Assembly: GCA_024345305.1 (NCBI GenBank)
Contig: BRON01000019.1
Location: 124,001 to 188,000 of the forward strand
Direction of reading: 5' to 3'
Source of the DNA: Mrakia gelida
Lineage: Eukaryota; Basidiomycota; Tremellomycetes; Cystofilobasidiales; Mrakiaceae
DNA: 64,000 bases
Part shown: in pieces, positions 1 to 10,145 of the stretch
Numbering within the stretch: the first letter of the stretch is position 1
How the letters are laid out: the number at the start of each line of letters is the position of its first letter
Notes under the pieces: model-generated
The model's database searches: none
What the model saw: only the letters and a program-made list of their open reading frames with translations
Told to the model about the DNA's origin: nothing
Position numbers and translations under genes: made by a program

Positions 1-837
1 TCCTTCACGTCCGCCTTCGCCAACAACGCGTCGAGCAACCTCCCTCCGTCTTCCCCTCCTTCCTCCGCTTCTTCCCCCTCGTCGCAGATCCTCCAGATCC
101 TCCGATCCTCTAAGAAAACCGATCGCCATCGGGAAGAGACTGCTGCAAGAGGGAAGGCGGCTCCCGAGTTGTTGGCCGCGTCGACGACGAGATGGCCAAT
201 CGAAGAAAGCAGTTCGGGAGGGAGGTAGAGCGTGAGATCGCGATGACGGAGGTAGTGGTCCAGGTGAGAGGTGAGCTGGAGGAGGAGGTCGTCGATGGAT
301 TCCATCTTGATCCTGAGAGCGGAGAGGAGGTGGGCTTGAGTTGGTTTGGGGAGTTGTGAGAGGATGGCGAAAAGTCGAGCCGCGTCCTGACACGATCGAG
401 AGGAAAAGCGAAATCTCAGTAATGTTATCTCGCGAGACATGAGCGACCTACAGCCTTGGCGACGAGAAGGCGTAGTAGACAGTAGAGCATGAAGAGATCG
501 AAGTCCGAACTCACCTGAGACGTTGGAACGATCTTCCCTCCGTCCTTCTCCGATCTTCCTGGATGGAAAGCGACCTCCAAGACCCTCAGCCTCTCGAGAA
601 CGACAGCTCGAGAGGACAGAACGAGGATCCTCGAATCCGAGAGGTTGTACGCCTGTAGAGACGAAGCGAGAATGGTCGAAAGGAGCAGATCAGAGATCGA
701 ACGCGAGTCAAAAAGAGGAAAGGAAGGAGGGTCGAGCTCACCTCGTCGAAGGCCGTCAAGGCTTGATCGAAGGCTCCTTCTGCGAGAAACTGGATCCCTC
801 TCCGATATGTATCGACCCATGGGAGTACGCGGAGCAT
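1..837 (-). CDS. TPR/F-box protein, 3' part beyond window edge
   Basis: Exons (minus): 742-837, 515-652, 1-386, the last running off the window, so the C-terminal LRR part is not visible. The start is the ATG at 837, which gives the same 32-residue first exon as the paralogues at 2755 and 52636. Exon 1 carries the first half of a TPR motif (G14, F17, A26, F30, with A33 opening exon 2). Exon 3 carries an F-box starting LPPELLSSIGHLVVD and ending in the RW of SSRWRSVF. By family knowledge such proteins are substrate receptors of SCF ubiquitin ligases, binding Skp1 through the F-box; the substrate is unknown. Donors are GTGAGC and GTGAGT, and acceptors TACAG and GTCAG. Both introns are phase 0, as in every other member in this window. 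Confidence 0.8.
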
Positions 838-1507
838 GTGTGTGTGTGTTGGAGGTAGCTGCGAAAAGGGGGGGGGAGGAGAAAAGTGGTGTTGAAGTGG
901 TTGAAGGTCATCCTCGAATGTTGAGCTCGAAACTCTCCTCCCTCCCTCCTTCTTAGCTTGTTCCTCGACCTGCCCAGGCAAACAGAGGAATCTCTCTCCG
1001 GCGCGAAGCTGAAGGAAGAGCGAACCGATATCGACATGAAGATCTGTTTGAGCGATCTGATCGGGAGAGAGGAGGAAAGACGACGAGTCAGCGGGCGACT
1101 TGTCGAAAAGGAGGCGACGCGGCGCGAAGGAGAGGGGAGGACAACGACTGACCTATCTACTAGCTACCTTATCAGAGCGATCGTGTTACTAAAGTGCCTC
1201 GTCCGGACACCAGGAGAGACGGTGTCCGTGGCGGATTTGAGGGTTCGCGAGAGGGAGACGTCCAAGACGACGAGGACGATGGCGGGAGAGGACTTGAGGT
1301 GGCAGCTCGTCTGTCGAAACAAAGCCCAGTCGAGCGGATGACTGGCACGAGATCAGGGCGGAAGCCAGCGAAGGTTGTCAAGAGTGAGAAGGATGAGGAG
1401 CTCACCGTCTACTCGTCCAACTGCGACGCGTCGAGCCTTCTCGTCCGGCCCACCCTCTCTCCGACGAGCCTCAGCAGTGCCCGCCTTCTACCCTCTAGAA
1501 CAAGCTC
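838..1507. other. Spacer between two minus-strand F-box genes
   Basis: This 670-bp stretch lies upstream of the edge gene and downstream of the gene ending at 1508. I find no convincing coding exon. On the minus strand there is a donor-like GTGAGCTCC near 1400 and branch-like GCTGAC near 1087, so a spliced 5' leader of the edge gene is possible. Poly-G and CA-type simple sequence sits at about 835-885. Confidence 0.5.
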
Positions 1508-2588
1508 CTATACATCCGACTTGACCTCAATATTAAGCTTCTCCCTCACTCCCTCCTCCAACTCCCCAATCTCCATCATCAACTTCTCCCTCTCCTCCTC
1601 GTTCCCGACGAGCAACGTCAACATCCCTTCTCCCCCAACCATACTCATAGTCACAAGCCTCCTAGCGAACTGTGCTCTAGAGATAGGTGTTGATATCGTC
1701 CCCAGTCCCATACCACTCTGAGCGGCGTGTCCGTCCGTTCGAGAAAGGTCGAGGACGACTTCTGACGTTGGCCCTCCCTCTCGAACGGCGAAGGGTAGAG
1801 CTCCATCGAGGACGAGACGTTCCGGTCGGTTCCATCTGAGGAAGGCGTGGCTAATAGTGTACGGGTCGCCGATGAGGAGCCATGTCGTTGGCCTCTGGCG
1901 GGTGTCAAAGGAAGAGAAGGGTGGTTGGACGATGGTGAGTTCGAGGACGGAGGGGTTGAAGCGATGAAGGAGTTCGGTTCGGATGAGGTGTTGTGTGCTT
2001 GGAGCTGTTGAGAAGCTGAGGATGATGTGCAGGGAGTGCAGTGGGAGTGGAGTTGCATTGATCGACCTGGTGTTGAGCCGAGAGGTTGGGAGGAGGTGAA
2101 GGAAGGATGGAGTGAGGTGGTCGGAGGAGGTGGAGGAGTGGAAGGTGTAGTCGAGGACGAGGTGACGAGTTTGAGAGATGGATAGGAGGGGAGTGACCCG
2201 AGATGGCTGCATGGAACATGTAGGGGAAGAAAGAGTGAGCTGAAGCGTGGGAGGAAGTCGAGAGCATGGAGGAGAGGGGGGAGGGAAGGAGAGGTCGAGC
2301 TCACCGAACTGTCCTCCTCTTCGTTCGGAGTCGAGCAGAGCAACCGTTCCATTTGAAGTCGAGACCTGATCTCAACAGAGGAGTATAAGAGAGGCCCAGC
2401 TGCCTGTAGGAAATCGAAGCAGACTCGGGAGAGGACGGCGAGGGCTGGAGGGTCTGCAACTTGAACGAGGTGAAGGAGGACATCCCATGGCAAGATGAGT
2501 TGAGCTCGCTTTTGAAGGAAAGAAATGGGAGGAAAGTCAGTGTTGAGAGGATCACAGGATAGAGTAGGTCTCGACTGACCTCTGACAT
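1508..2588 (-). CDS. F-box-like protein, family B member 1
   Basis: Exons (minus): 2580-2588, 2305-2508, 1508-2206; 303 aa. The first coding exon is only nine bases (Met-Ser-Glu), then a 71-nt intron. Exon 2 has an F-box-like segment (LPWDVLLHLVQVADPPALA, then SRVCFDFLQAAGPLLY). Exon 3 has no recognisable domain except a conserved block around WNRPERLVLDGALPF and a C-terminal ISRAQFARRL region. The gene at 30227-31330 shares exon number, phases (all 0) and these blocks, so the two are paralogues. Role is inferred only as a possible SCF adaptor; LRRs are not clear. It is transcribed away from the TPR/F-box gene starting at 2755, sharing a 166-bp intergenic region. Confidence 0.75.
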
Positions 2589-2754
2589 GTTCAATAATAG
2601 TAAAAAGTTGGATGGAACGAGTCGTGGCTTGCGTTCGAAAGGGACATATCGAGCTTGACTCCTTCTTTCCCGTTCGACGGCCATCTCATTTCCCTCCCTC
2701 CTCTTCTTCCTTCGTTCACTCTCCTCCCTCTCCGAGCCCAGTTACCAAATCACC
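2589..2754. promoter_or_regulatory. Shared divergent promoter region
   Basis: Only 166 bp separate the start codons of two divergently transcribed F-box genes (2588 minus, 2755 plus). The plus side is pyrimidine-rich (2680-2735), as is usual just upstream of starts in this window. No TATA box or specific site could be assigned. Confidence 0.45.
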
Positions 2755-4468
2755 ATGATCCCTCGACCGTGCTGGGAATCCCTCTACAGACGCGGAATCC
2801 AATTTCTCAGGGAAGGAGCCGTCGACGAGGCCCTGAAGGTCTTTGACCAGGTGAGCTTGACTCTCCTCCTCCGTCCCTCCCTCCCTCCCAAGGACTGACT
2901 GCTCCTCCTCTTCCTACAGGCTCAATCACTTCGAGCGAACATGAGACCAGTCTTTCGATCGAGATACGCTATCCTTCAAGTCCTCCAGAGCATGGAACTC
3001 GCGTATCTGGGAGGGACCGGGCTCGAGGTCAGCTCAGATGTCGAGGCCGAGGTCAGTCCGTCTTTTGCTGTCTCCGTCGTTGTCCTCCTAATCTCGGAAC
3101 CCTTTAAAGAGTGGGAGGAGCAGATCGATAGAGTCTTATCATCTTGGCCTCGGATTACGACGCTACTTCTTCTTTGTCGGACTGACTCCATCTGCTTTCC
3201 TCTCAGGCCACCGCTCGACTCCTCGCCTTCTTCTCCCGACTTCCCTATCCTCTCCGAGCCTTCCTCGTCGTTCCCTCCCCTCCCTCCGCCGAAGACCTCC
3301 TCGAATCCTCATCCCTCGTCCAACTCGCCGAATCAAAACTCTCGAAGCTCCTCCGAACACGACCTTTCATCGACTCCCTCCCCGTCGAACTCCTCACTCA
3401 CATCGGTCACATCCTCGTCGACAACGCAGACTCGTCCGCCGTTGCGTTCGTTCTCGCGAGCGTCTCTCATCGATGGAGAACCCTTTCCTCGAGGACTCGA
3501 CGATGTGGGGAATCATCAAGCTGGAGACCTCGTTCCGAGTCGAGGAGAAGCTCGCTGCTTTCTTGACGAACGGACGAGTGCGACGGCTCACGATCTCTTA
3601 CGATACCCAAGACGAACAGGAGTTGGACGGTGTCATTCAGACGCTGGAAGGGAGAGCGGACAGGCTCCAAGAGCTTCGCGTGACGTCCTTGGGAGGCGTC
3701 GCGTTGGATGAGGTTTGGAGGATGTTGGACGCGTCGACGGACTTTCGCTCCCTCATAACGACACTCCCTCGCGGGTTCGAAGGATCGTTCCCTCTCCCCT
3801 CCCACCACATGCCTTCCCTACGCTTCCTCGCCCTCACCTGCCAAGACAGAAGCGAAATCGACGGCCCTCCCCTCTCGCTCCTATCCCTCCTCCACCTCCT
3901 CCCCAACCTCGAGCGAATCTTCCTCTTCAACCTCAACCTCACTCCCCATGGGATCGAGCACGAAGCTCTCCTCGTTCGGCTCCCAAGGTTGGAGGGGATC
4001 AGTCTAGAGGGATGCTCATCATCAGAGCCGTTGCTCAAAACCGCTCAGTTCATCCTCCCTCGCCTCCAACAGTTCTCGATATCGTTGTCGTTCTTCGAAT
4101 CATACATCCCTTACCTCTTCCCCCTCTCCCATCCTCCCAACACCACCTTCCTCTACTCCCTTCGCCTCGACGGCTCCATCGTGGACGAGACCTCCCTGAT
4201 CGAGCACCTTCCCCACCTCGACGCTCTCATGTTCCTCTCCCTCGAAGAGACCGGAATCACCGACGCCGTTCTCCTCCCGCTCGAGATGGTGTACGACGAG
4301 GTGGAGGCTGAATTGAACCCTGAATACGTTGGGGAAGGGAATTGTCTCCACCTTCACTCAGTCTACGTCGCAGGGAACGACGTGAGCGAGCAGGGGTGTC
4401 GACGACTGCTCGCGTCGAGGAGGAACGGTTTTTTCTTGGACGCTGGTCCTGAGTTTGATCTTCTCTAG
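2755..4468 (+). CDS. TPR/F-box/LRR protein with one-base frame break
   Basis: Exons: 2755-2850, 2920-3051 (3027 is an alternative donor in the same phase), 3207-4468. Exon 1 is a near-ideal TPR first helix (YRRGIQFL, DEALKVF). The F-box begins at about residue 132 (SLPVELLTHIGHILVD) and reaches SHRWRTL. There the frame ends: paralogues read RW-x-x-x-(F/L)xED-x-x-x-W, and here FLEDSTMWG lies in the next frame. One extra T in the TTT run at 3484-3486 would restore a 496-residue protein, and the exon length then becomes a multiple of three. The remaining 331 codons encode leucine-rich repeats (LPNLERIFLFNLNL, LPRLEGISLEGC). It is either a recent pseudogene or a homopolymer sequencing error. By family it would be an SCF substrate receptor of Dia2/Pof3-like layout. 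Confidence 0.75.
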
Positions 4469-4787
4469 TCTAGTCGACTTTGCTTTCCCGTTTGCAATCT
4501 TAGTTTCATCTCCGATCACGATCTTAGTCCAGGTTCTCGTCTCTTTGTCTCGGTCTTGAGAAAGGAAAGGGACAACACCTTCAACGCGTCGTCGAACCGC
4601 CAACGCTTACGACCTGGGAACGATCACAGAGAAGTCTTTCTCGGACCACCAAAGTGCGTAGCGCAGCATAAATAGAGATGTTTAATACTCGCAAGCCAAG
4701 AAATCCGGTATCGTCCTCGACCTCGTCGCATCTCCCTCCTCAATCACTCCCACCTCCTCCTCCCTTCTCTCCTCCCCCCTCGCCACC
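4469..4787. other. Convergent 3' spacer
   Basis: 319 bp between the 3' ends of the TPR/F-box gene (plus) and the AT-hook gene (minus). It holds AT-richer sequence typical of 3' UTRs and nothing I can call a gene. Confidence 0.5.
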
Positions 4788-6513
4788 TCACCACCCACCA
4801 CCCCCTCCTTCCCCTCCTCCCACCCCAACCTCCCCATCCTCATCCTCCATCACCACCCCGAAATGACTCCTCGAGTACTCCTGGATCTCCCTGAGGAAAG
4901 TCGGCATGTCGAACGCGAGTTGATCCATCGGAGGAGGGTAGTGGTACGGTTCGGAGTAGAAGGGAGGGTTGTACATCGAGTTGTCGTTGAGCGAGTTGGG
5001 ATCGGGATCGTTTTCGTTCGAGCTGAGCATCATTTGAGGGAGGGTCATCTGCGGGAAGAGAGGAGAGGAGAAGGTGAGCTCGCGAACGAAAGACGCGTCG
5101 ACGAAAGGTCGAAACGAGAGACAAACCTGGGCGTTGGTGCTGCTTCCACTCCCACTCGGTTGATCATGCAGTCTCCCCAGCCTCTCCTCCTCCTCGCTGA
5201 AGATCCTACTCTTCCGTCTCCCTTCGTCCTCAGGCTCTCTCCTTCGCATCCCCTCGTCGTCGTCCATCCCACCCCTCGCTTTCCCGAGCTGCTGCACGTC
5301 GAACAACACCCTCTCGAACGCCGCGAAGTCGAGTCCACTGAGATCGAGTTCTTCGACGACGTTGGCTGCTGCTGAAGAGGTGGTTGGAAGCAGACTCGAG
5401 CCGTCGTTGAGTCCCGAGACCATGGGACCTGGAGGAGGAGGAGGTGAGGGGAGGTGAAGCGTTCGAGGAGGGATTCCGGTGAGAGGTGGTGGGATCTGGG
5501 ACGAGGAGGAAAAGGGAAGAGATGGCGAGAGTGGTAGTGGCATGGGTGGATAGGAGGAAGAAGGCGGGAACACTCCTTTTCGACCGGCGAGGAGCAGGAG
5601 AGCTTCGAGGGCTGGAGTGTCGTTGTTTCCGGGGAGGTTCGAGAACGACGACGACCCTGTGTGATGAGCTGGAGGGGAGGAGGAGGACGGGGAAGAGGAT
5701 GCTGGTGGAGATGATGTCGGTTGTGGTTGTGTTGCGGTCGTGGTTGTGGGTTCGGTTTTGCTCTCTTCCTGACACGAGCTGGAGGATCGTCGGGACCTCG
5801 AACTTTGGGAGGACGACCGAGCTTGATGAGACCGTTGAGCTTATCTAGACGTTTCTGTTCGATGGCGGCGAGTTCCTCCTCCGAAAGGATCTATGTATGA
5901 GACGGAAGTCGGATGAGAAAGTCAGTTCTGCGAGTCTGAAAGCGATAAACGAGACGCGTCGTCCTTCGCGGCTGCTGTCGTCTTGAACTACGGTTCTCTC
6001 TTCGCCCACAACCGCAGAAAACCTCGAGCTGCTCACCTTCTTAGGTCTGCCCCGCTTCTTCTTGATCGTCCCATCCGGGTACAGTTCTGGTTCTGCTGGA
6101 GGAGGTCGATCCCCGTCCGCGATTTTGGGTTTGTTCTTCGATCCGGGAGGACGACCTCTCCCTCGTTTGACGGGCGGTGTTTCCGATGATGTTGGGTTCA
6201 AGTCCAGAGTATAGGATGGAGAGTACGGGTTGAAGTGTGGAGGAAGAGTTGAAGGTCCTGCTTCGGCGTTGGGGGGACTTTGAGGGTGAGGAGGGGGGAG
6301 GGAGGGAAGGAGGGATGATGGTGAGGTTGACGAAGGGAAGGACGCCGCCGTTGTTCGAGTTGAGGAGAATCGAAGGGTTGGGAGGTGAAGGGAGATGGAT
6401 GTTTGAGGAGGTGAAGCTCTGTTGGTAGATATTCGAGCTTGCTGCTTGGCCTTTGAGGCGGCGAGAAGGAGAGGACGGAAGGAGAGGCCAGGAGGAGGCT
6501 CGTACGAGGCCAT
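4788..6513 (-). CDS. AT-hook protein, probable nuclear DNA-binding factor
   Basis: Exons (minus): 6037-6513, 5127-5890, 4788-5048. Exon 1 ends with two AT-hooks, KRGRGRPPGSKNK and KKKRGRPKK. Exon 2 opens with a third, weaker one (KLGRPPK) after a short helix (EEELAAIEQKRLDKL). The rest is Ser/Pro/Thr-rich, followed by an acidic segment (EELDLSGLDFAAFERVLFDV) that could be an activation or interaction patch. AT-hooks bind the minor groove of AT-rich DNA. The exon 2 frame is broken by one base: the run of four A (minus strand; 5756-5759) needs a fifth to join RVRKRAK to the Thr/Pro/Ser-rich downstream frame. With it, exon 2 is 765 nt and the protein 500 aa. No orthologue recognised. Confidence 0.65.
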
Positions 6514-6884
6514 GGATGGAAGCGAGCTCGCTCTGACGCACACAAGGAGACGGAAGCTCATCAGCAGGAGTTCAGACAAGGAAAATGACTATAGACACTC
6601 ACGGAAATGGGTCCGAGTCTCGAGGATTGGCTTCGAACGGTTTCGTAGTCGGAAGGAAGCGAGGGAGGAGGAACGAACCGAGCTCACCACGTTGCGCTCC
6701 CTCCTTTCCTTTCTTCCCTCTTGCTTCGCTCGTTCCGGTCGGCTCTCTCCTACGAGGCCAGGGAGGAGGGGCCCATTCGTTTCCTGAGCTGATCATTTCC
6801 ACCATCTGCCGCTCTTTCCATCCCAGAAGGCCGATTAAAAAGTAAGAAAAGAGCACGTCGACTTCGTTCATCAGATCTCTCTGC
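6514..6884. other. Spacer between AT-hook gene and YOS9
   Basis: 371 bp, upstream of the AT-hook start and downstream of the YOS9 stop. A minus-strand donor-like site near 6690 and branch-like sequences suggest a possible spliced 5' leader for the AT-hook gene. No coding exon seen. Confidence 0.4.
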
Positions 6885-9417
6885 CTAGATAGCCTCCCTC
6901 CTGTCCCCAGCGCCAGCACCAGCACCACCCCTCACCTCCCTCCTCCTCTTCACCCTCTCTTCCATCTCCTTCAGCAACCTCTCCTCCTCCCTCTCCTCTT
7001 CCTCCTCCATCCTCTCCAACTCCCTCAGCACCTCCTCCCTCTCACCTTCGTCCTCCAACTCCATCGCCTTCTTCTTAAACTCCTTCACCTGCCTCTCGTA
7101 CACTTCGTCCTCCTCAGCCTCAGCTTTAGCGAACGCATCGTCGTCGAGGAGGGTTTGAGCCTTGAGCTTCTCTATCCAAGCTCGCATCGACGCGCCCGTT
7201 GCTGGTTCGTGCTCGGCGGCGGCGGGGATGGGTTGCTGAGTGTAGAGGTCCGTTGGAGGTTGAGGTGGAGCTTGAGGCTTGAAGTCGGTTTGGGAGATCT
7301 GAGAAGAGTCGAAGGGAGATCCATCCTCGTTGACGAAGCGGATCTCTCCCGTTGACTCGTCGTGTGCAATCTTGAGTGACAAGGTTCCTTCGATTTCCCC
7401 GTTCCCTCCTAGTCCTTGGAGGAGGATGTCGTCAACCGGAGCACCTGCGGCGTCGTCGCCTGCTCGAAGATCGATCTTGGCGATGGCGCGTTGGAGGATG
7501 GCTTCGAAGGCTTCGGCGAAGGCGTTGTCGTCGAGGAGAGGTTTGGGTTTGAGTTGTTTCGAGTTGGCGTCGAGGTTGAGAGCGACGAGAGGGTTCTTGA
7601 TTGCAGAGGGAGGAGTCCGAGACGCAGCGAGCATGGCCCAGGAGGGGAGGGGAGTTCGATCTTTGGATGTTCGGGAGGGTGACTGGGCGAAAAGAGAAGA
7701 CGATGCGAGAGGTCAGCGAAGGCGACGAGAGGAAGGGAAGACGCGAGACCTTCAACGAACCGATCCAGTCGAAGAACCCTCCTCCCCATCTTCGATCTTG
7801 GGAGTTGGAATGGATCCATCGGCGACGATCTCTCTGCACGAGATTCCGGAGGGAGGTTCGGAGAGGTGCGTCGAGGAGAAGCCGGGGACGTTGCAGAGTC
7901 GAGGGGTGTTGACGATGAGGATCTGGTCCAAAAGAAGGGAAGATCAAGTCAGAAATACATGTTGATCGACGAGTCGCACGATAGGATACTCACGTAGTTG
8001 CACCTGAGTGAGTAGAAACGGGAGAAAGTCAGCTCAGTGGTCAAAACGCGAAGGCATCGAAAACGGGACGCGACTCACGTCGAAACCTCCTTGATCAGCC
8101 CAATCCCGTCGGTTCCAATCATCGAGCAGTGGAACTGGAGTCGAAGAAAAGAACGCCGAGGAACGTCAGCATCTCTCCTTCGTACCTAAACGCGCCGTTT
8201 CGCGAGAACGAGACTGAACTTACCTGAACCTCGATCTCCCTCCCTCGCCCAGTCTTGTCGCAGAGTGTTCCTCCGCCCCACCTCTGAACGAGGTATCGTT
8301 GACCCGCTCCTCGACCGAGAGCGATGGGAGGGAGGTTCTGATCGGCATTGATGTCTGCTGCTGCTCGCTGTGAGGGAAGAAGGGTGAACGAAGAAAGGGG
8401 CGCGAGGGTCAGTCAAGGTCGAAAGGGCGTGAAGACGAGGCGTACGAAGAGGACGAACTCCGAGAGTGTAATCATCGTACTGGAATGAATGGAGAGTTGT
8501 CGAAAGAGCAGGATGAGCGTCAGCGTCAGCATTTCGCTTCGGCTCGAAACGAGCAGGTCGCGCGGGGAGGACAAGGGGACGAGCTCACGTTGGGATCGAT
8601 GGCTGGAACGTAGCCTCCAGGTAGAGGTGGCCAAGGAGGAGGGGCGGCTCTGAACTGCCTGACCTCGGTTCCATGACAGTAGGCGTAGCTGAACCATCCT
8701 TGCTTGATCTGGACGAGACGGCGAGGAGCGGAAGGTCAGCTTCGGCGCTCGTGCGACTTCGTTTGAGAAAAGTTAAGCGCGCGAGACTCGACTCACGTAA
8801 AGACATCCTCCGGCGAGATGGCTGAGCAGCTTCTCGGGTAGTGAAGGATCCATGGGAGGTACTGGAGGTGGTGGAGGGAGGGCTGAGAGCGGTTGAGGAG
8901 GAGGAGGGAGGAGGCAGAGGTACGATCTTGGGCCTGGTGGAAGGAGGAGATGTTGAAGAGTGTAGTTGGAAGTTGGAGGGGAGGTAGAAGATGCCGAGGA
9001 CGAGTCTTGAACGTCTGAGGGTGGTGTCGAAGGTGACGAGAGGATGATCTGTTCGAGTCCATCTCCAGAGAGGGAGGAGAGCTGAGCGTCGAGCTCATCA
9101 ACCCCTTCGGCTCTCTCTTCCCCTCCTTCCACGAGATTCTCCACCTTGGACTCCTCTTTCTCATCGAGCTCCATCCTCTCGGGTGAAGGTTTTGCCTCTA
9201 CAGCTCCGAAGAAGACGTCGACTCCTCCTCCTGTTGAGCTGTCGGACGATGGGAGACCGTTTGCGATCCAGCGCTGAGCTTGCGAGTGTTCGATGGGAAG
9301 GTCGTTGAGGAACGAGAGCGAGTATTTCGGATGAGAGAAAGGGTCCGGAGGGATGGAGGCGAGTGTAGAAAGTGATGTGGAGGAGGCGAGAAGGAGGAGA
9401 AGGGAAAGAGGAAGCAT
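6885..9417 (-). CDS. YOS9: ER quality-control lectin Yos9/OS-9
   Basis: Exons (minus): 8797-9417, 8589-8708, 8459-8479, 8224-8367, 8079-8134, 7994-8003, 7761-7922, 6885-7682; 643 aa. It starts with a hydrophobic signal peptide (MLPLSLLLLLA), then KYSLSFLNDLPI, typical of OS-9. The MRH lectin domain is complete: Q in IKQGWFSYAYC, R and E in TGRGREIEVQFHC, Y in CNYVILIVNTPRLC, with its cysteines. Yos9 reads trimmed mannose on misfolded glycoproteins in the ER lumen and passes them to the Hrd1 retrotranslocation complex (ERAD). The C-terminus is long, charged and helical, ending REAI, with no HDEL-type retrieval signal, unlike S. cerevisiae Yos9. One exon is 10 nt and another 21 nt; phases still match throughout. 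The exon 3 donor is GTTCGT. Confidence 0.93.
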
Positions 9418-10145
9418 CGTGATAGCTGGGGAGAGAAAGGGAAGGAAGGGAGAGAGGTCAGCTCGACGTTTGGATCTCAACGTCTCTTCATTCGAGCTCC
9501 TTGAATTCTGGAGAAATGGGAGCGAGCCAGAGATGCGAGAAATCTCTCTTCGGGAAGCACGTAGTCTCTCGTCCCCTCACTTCCCTCACAGCTCCTTGTC
9601 TCGAGCCTTCTCGAGCTCAACGAAGGACAAGTCCGATCTCCTTCCTTCGCCCTCCCCTCCACTCGCGACTCCTCCAAAGTCTGACGTAGAATGGGGGACA
9701 CTCACTTGAGGTTGCTCAGTTCTTCCAAACTGTTGTTCGAACCAGAAAGAGGAGATCGGACGACGGAGATGCTGGTCGTTGCAACCCACCTTCGTTGGAC
9801 TCGAATCGCTGACACGTCACTCGAGAGCTAATTCGCGCAGAAATCGTCCTTCAGGGACTCCTTGGGCAGATTTTCAAACTATATCAGATCAAGGGCTGAT
9901 TCCGTGATGACCTATCACCGTCAAACAGAAGGTGGATGGCAGAGGGGGCAGAAACTCACTCCTCGACGCTCACGTTGACTCGTCGTCCGTCGTCGTGCTT
10001 CGTTCTCTCTTTCCCATCGAGATGCATCTCTCTCAATGAGGATTTTTGGAACCCATGAATGAAATTAATACCTATATCTATCAATACAATATCGGCCCTC
10101 GTTGCATCTCTGCTGCTCGTCCTCGTCCGACGCGTCGTCGTTCGT
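9418..10145. other. YOS9 leader with probable 5' UTR intron; spacer to xylose reductase
   Basis: On the minus strand an intron at 9426-9705 has a GTGAGT donor, an AGCTGACC branch and a CCCCAG acceptor eight bases before the YOS9 start, so the YOS9 leader is very likely spliced. From about 9790 to 10145 there is only 3' flank of the xylose reductase gene, with no gene seen. Confidence 0.55.

Noticed and set aside
5756..5795. A 35-nt GT..AG intron explaining the AT-hook frame change
   Set aside because: It lacks a CTGAC branch point, is far below the intron sizes here, and would remove part of the basic stretch; a one-base indel fits better, though not proven.
8459..8479. Longer YOS9 exon 3 ending at GTACGC
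   Set aside because: It would leave phase 1 against a phase-0 acceptor; the GTTCGT donor after YTLG keeps the frame and the family-typical YTLGR join.
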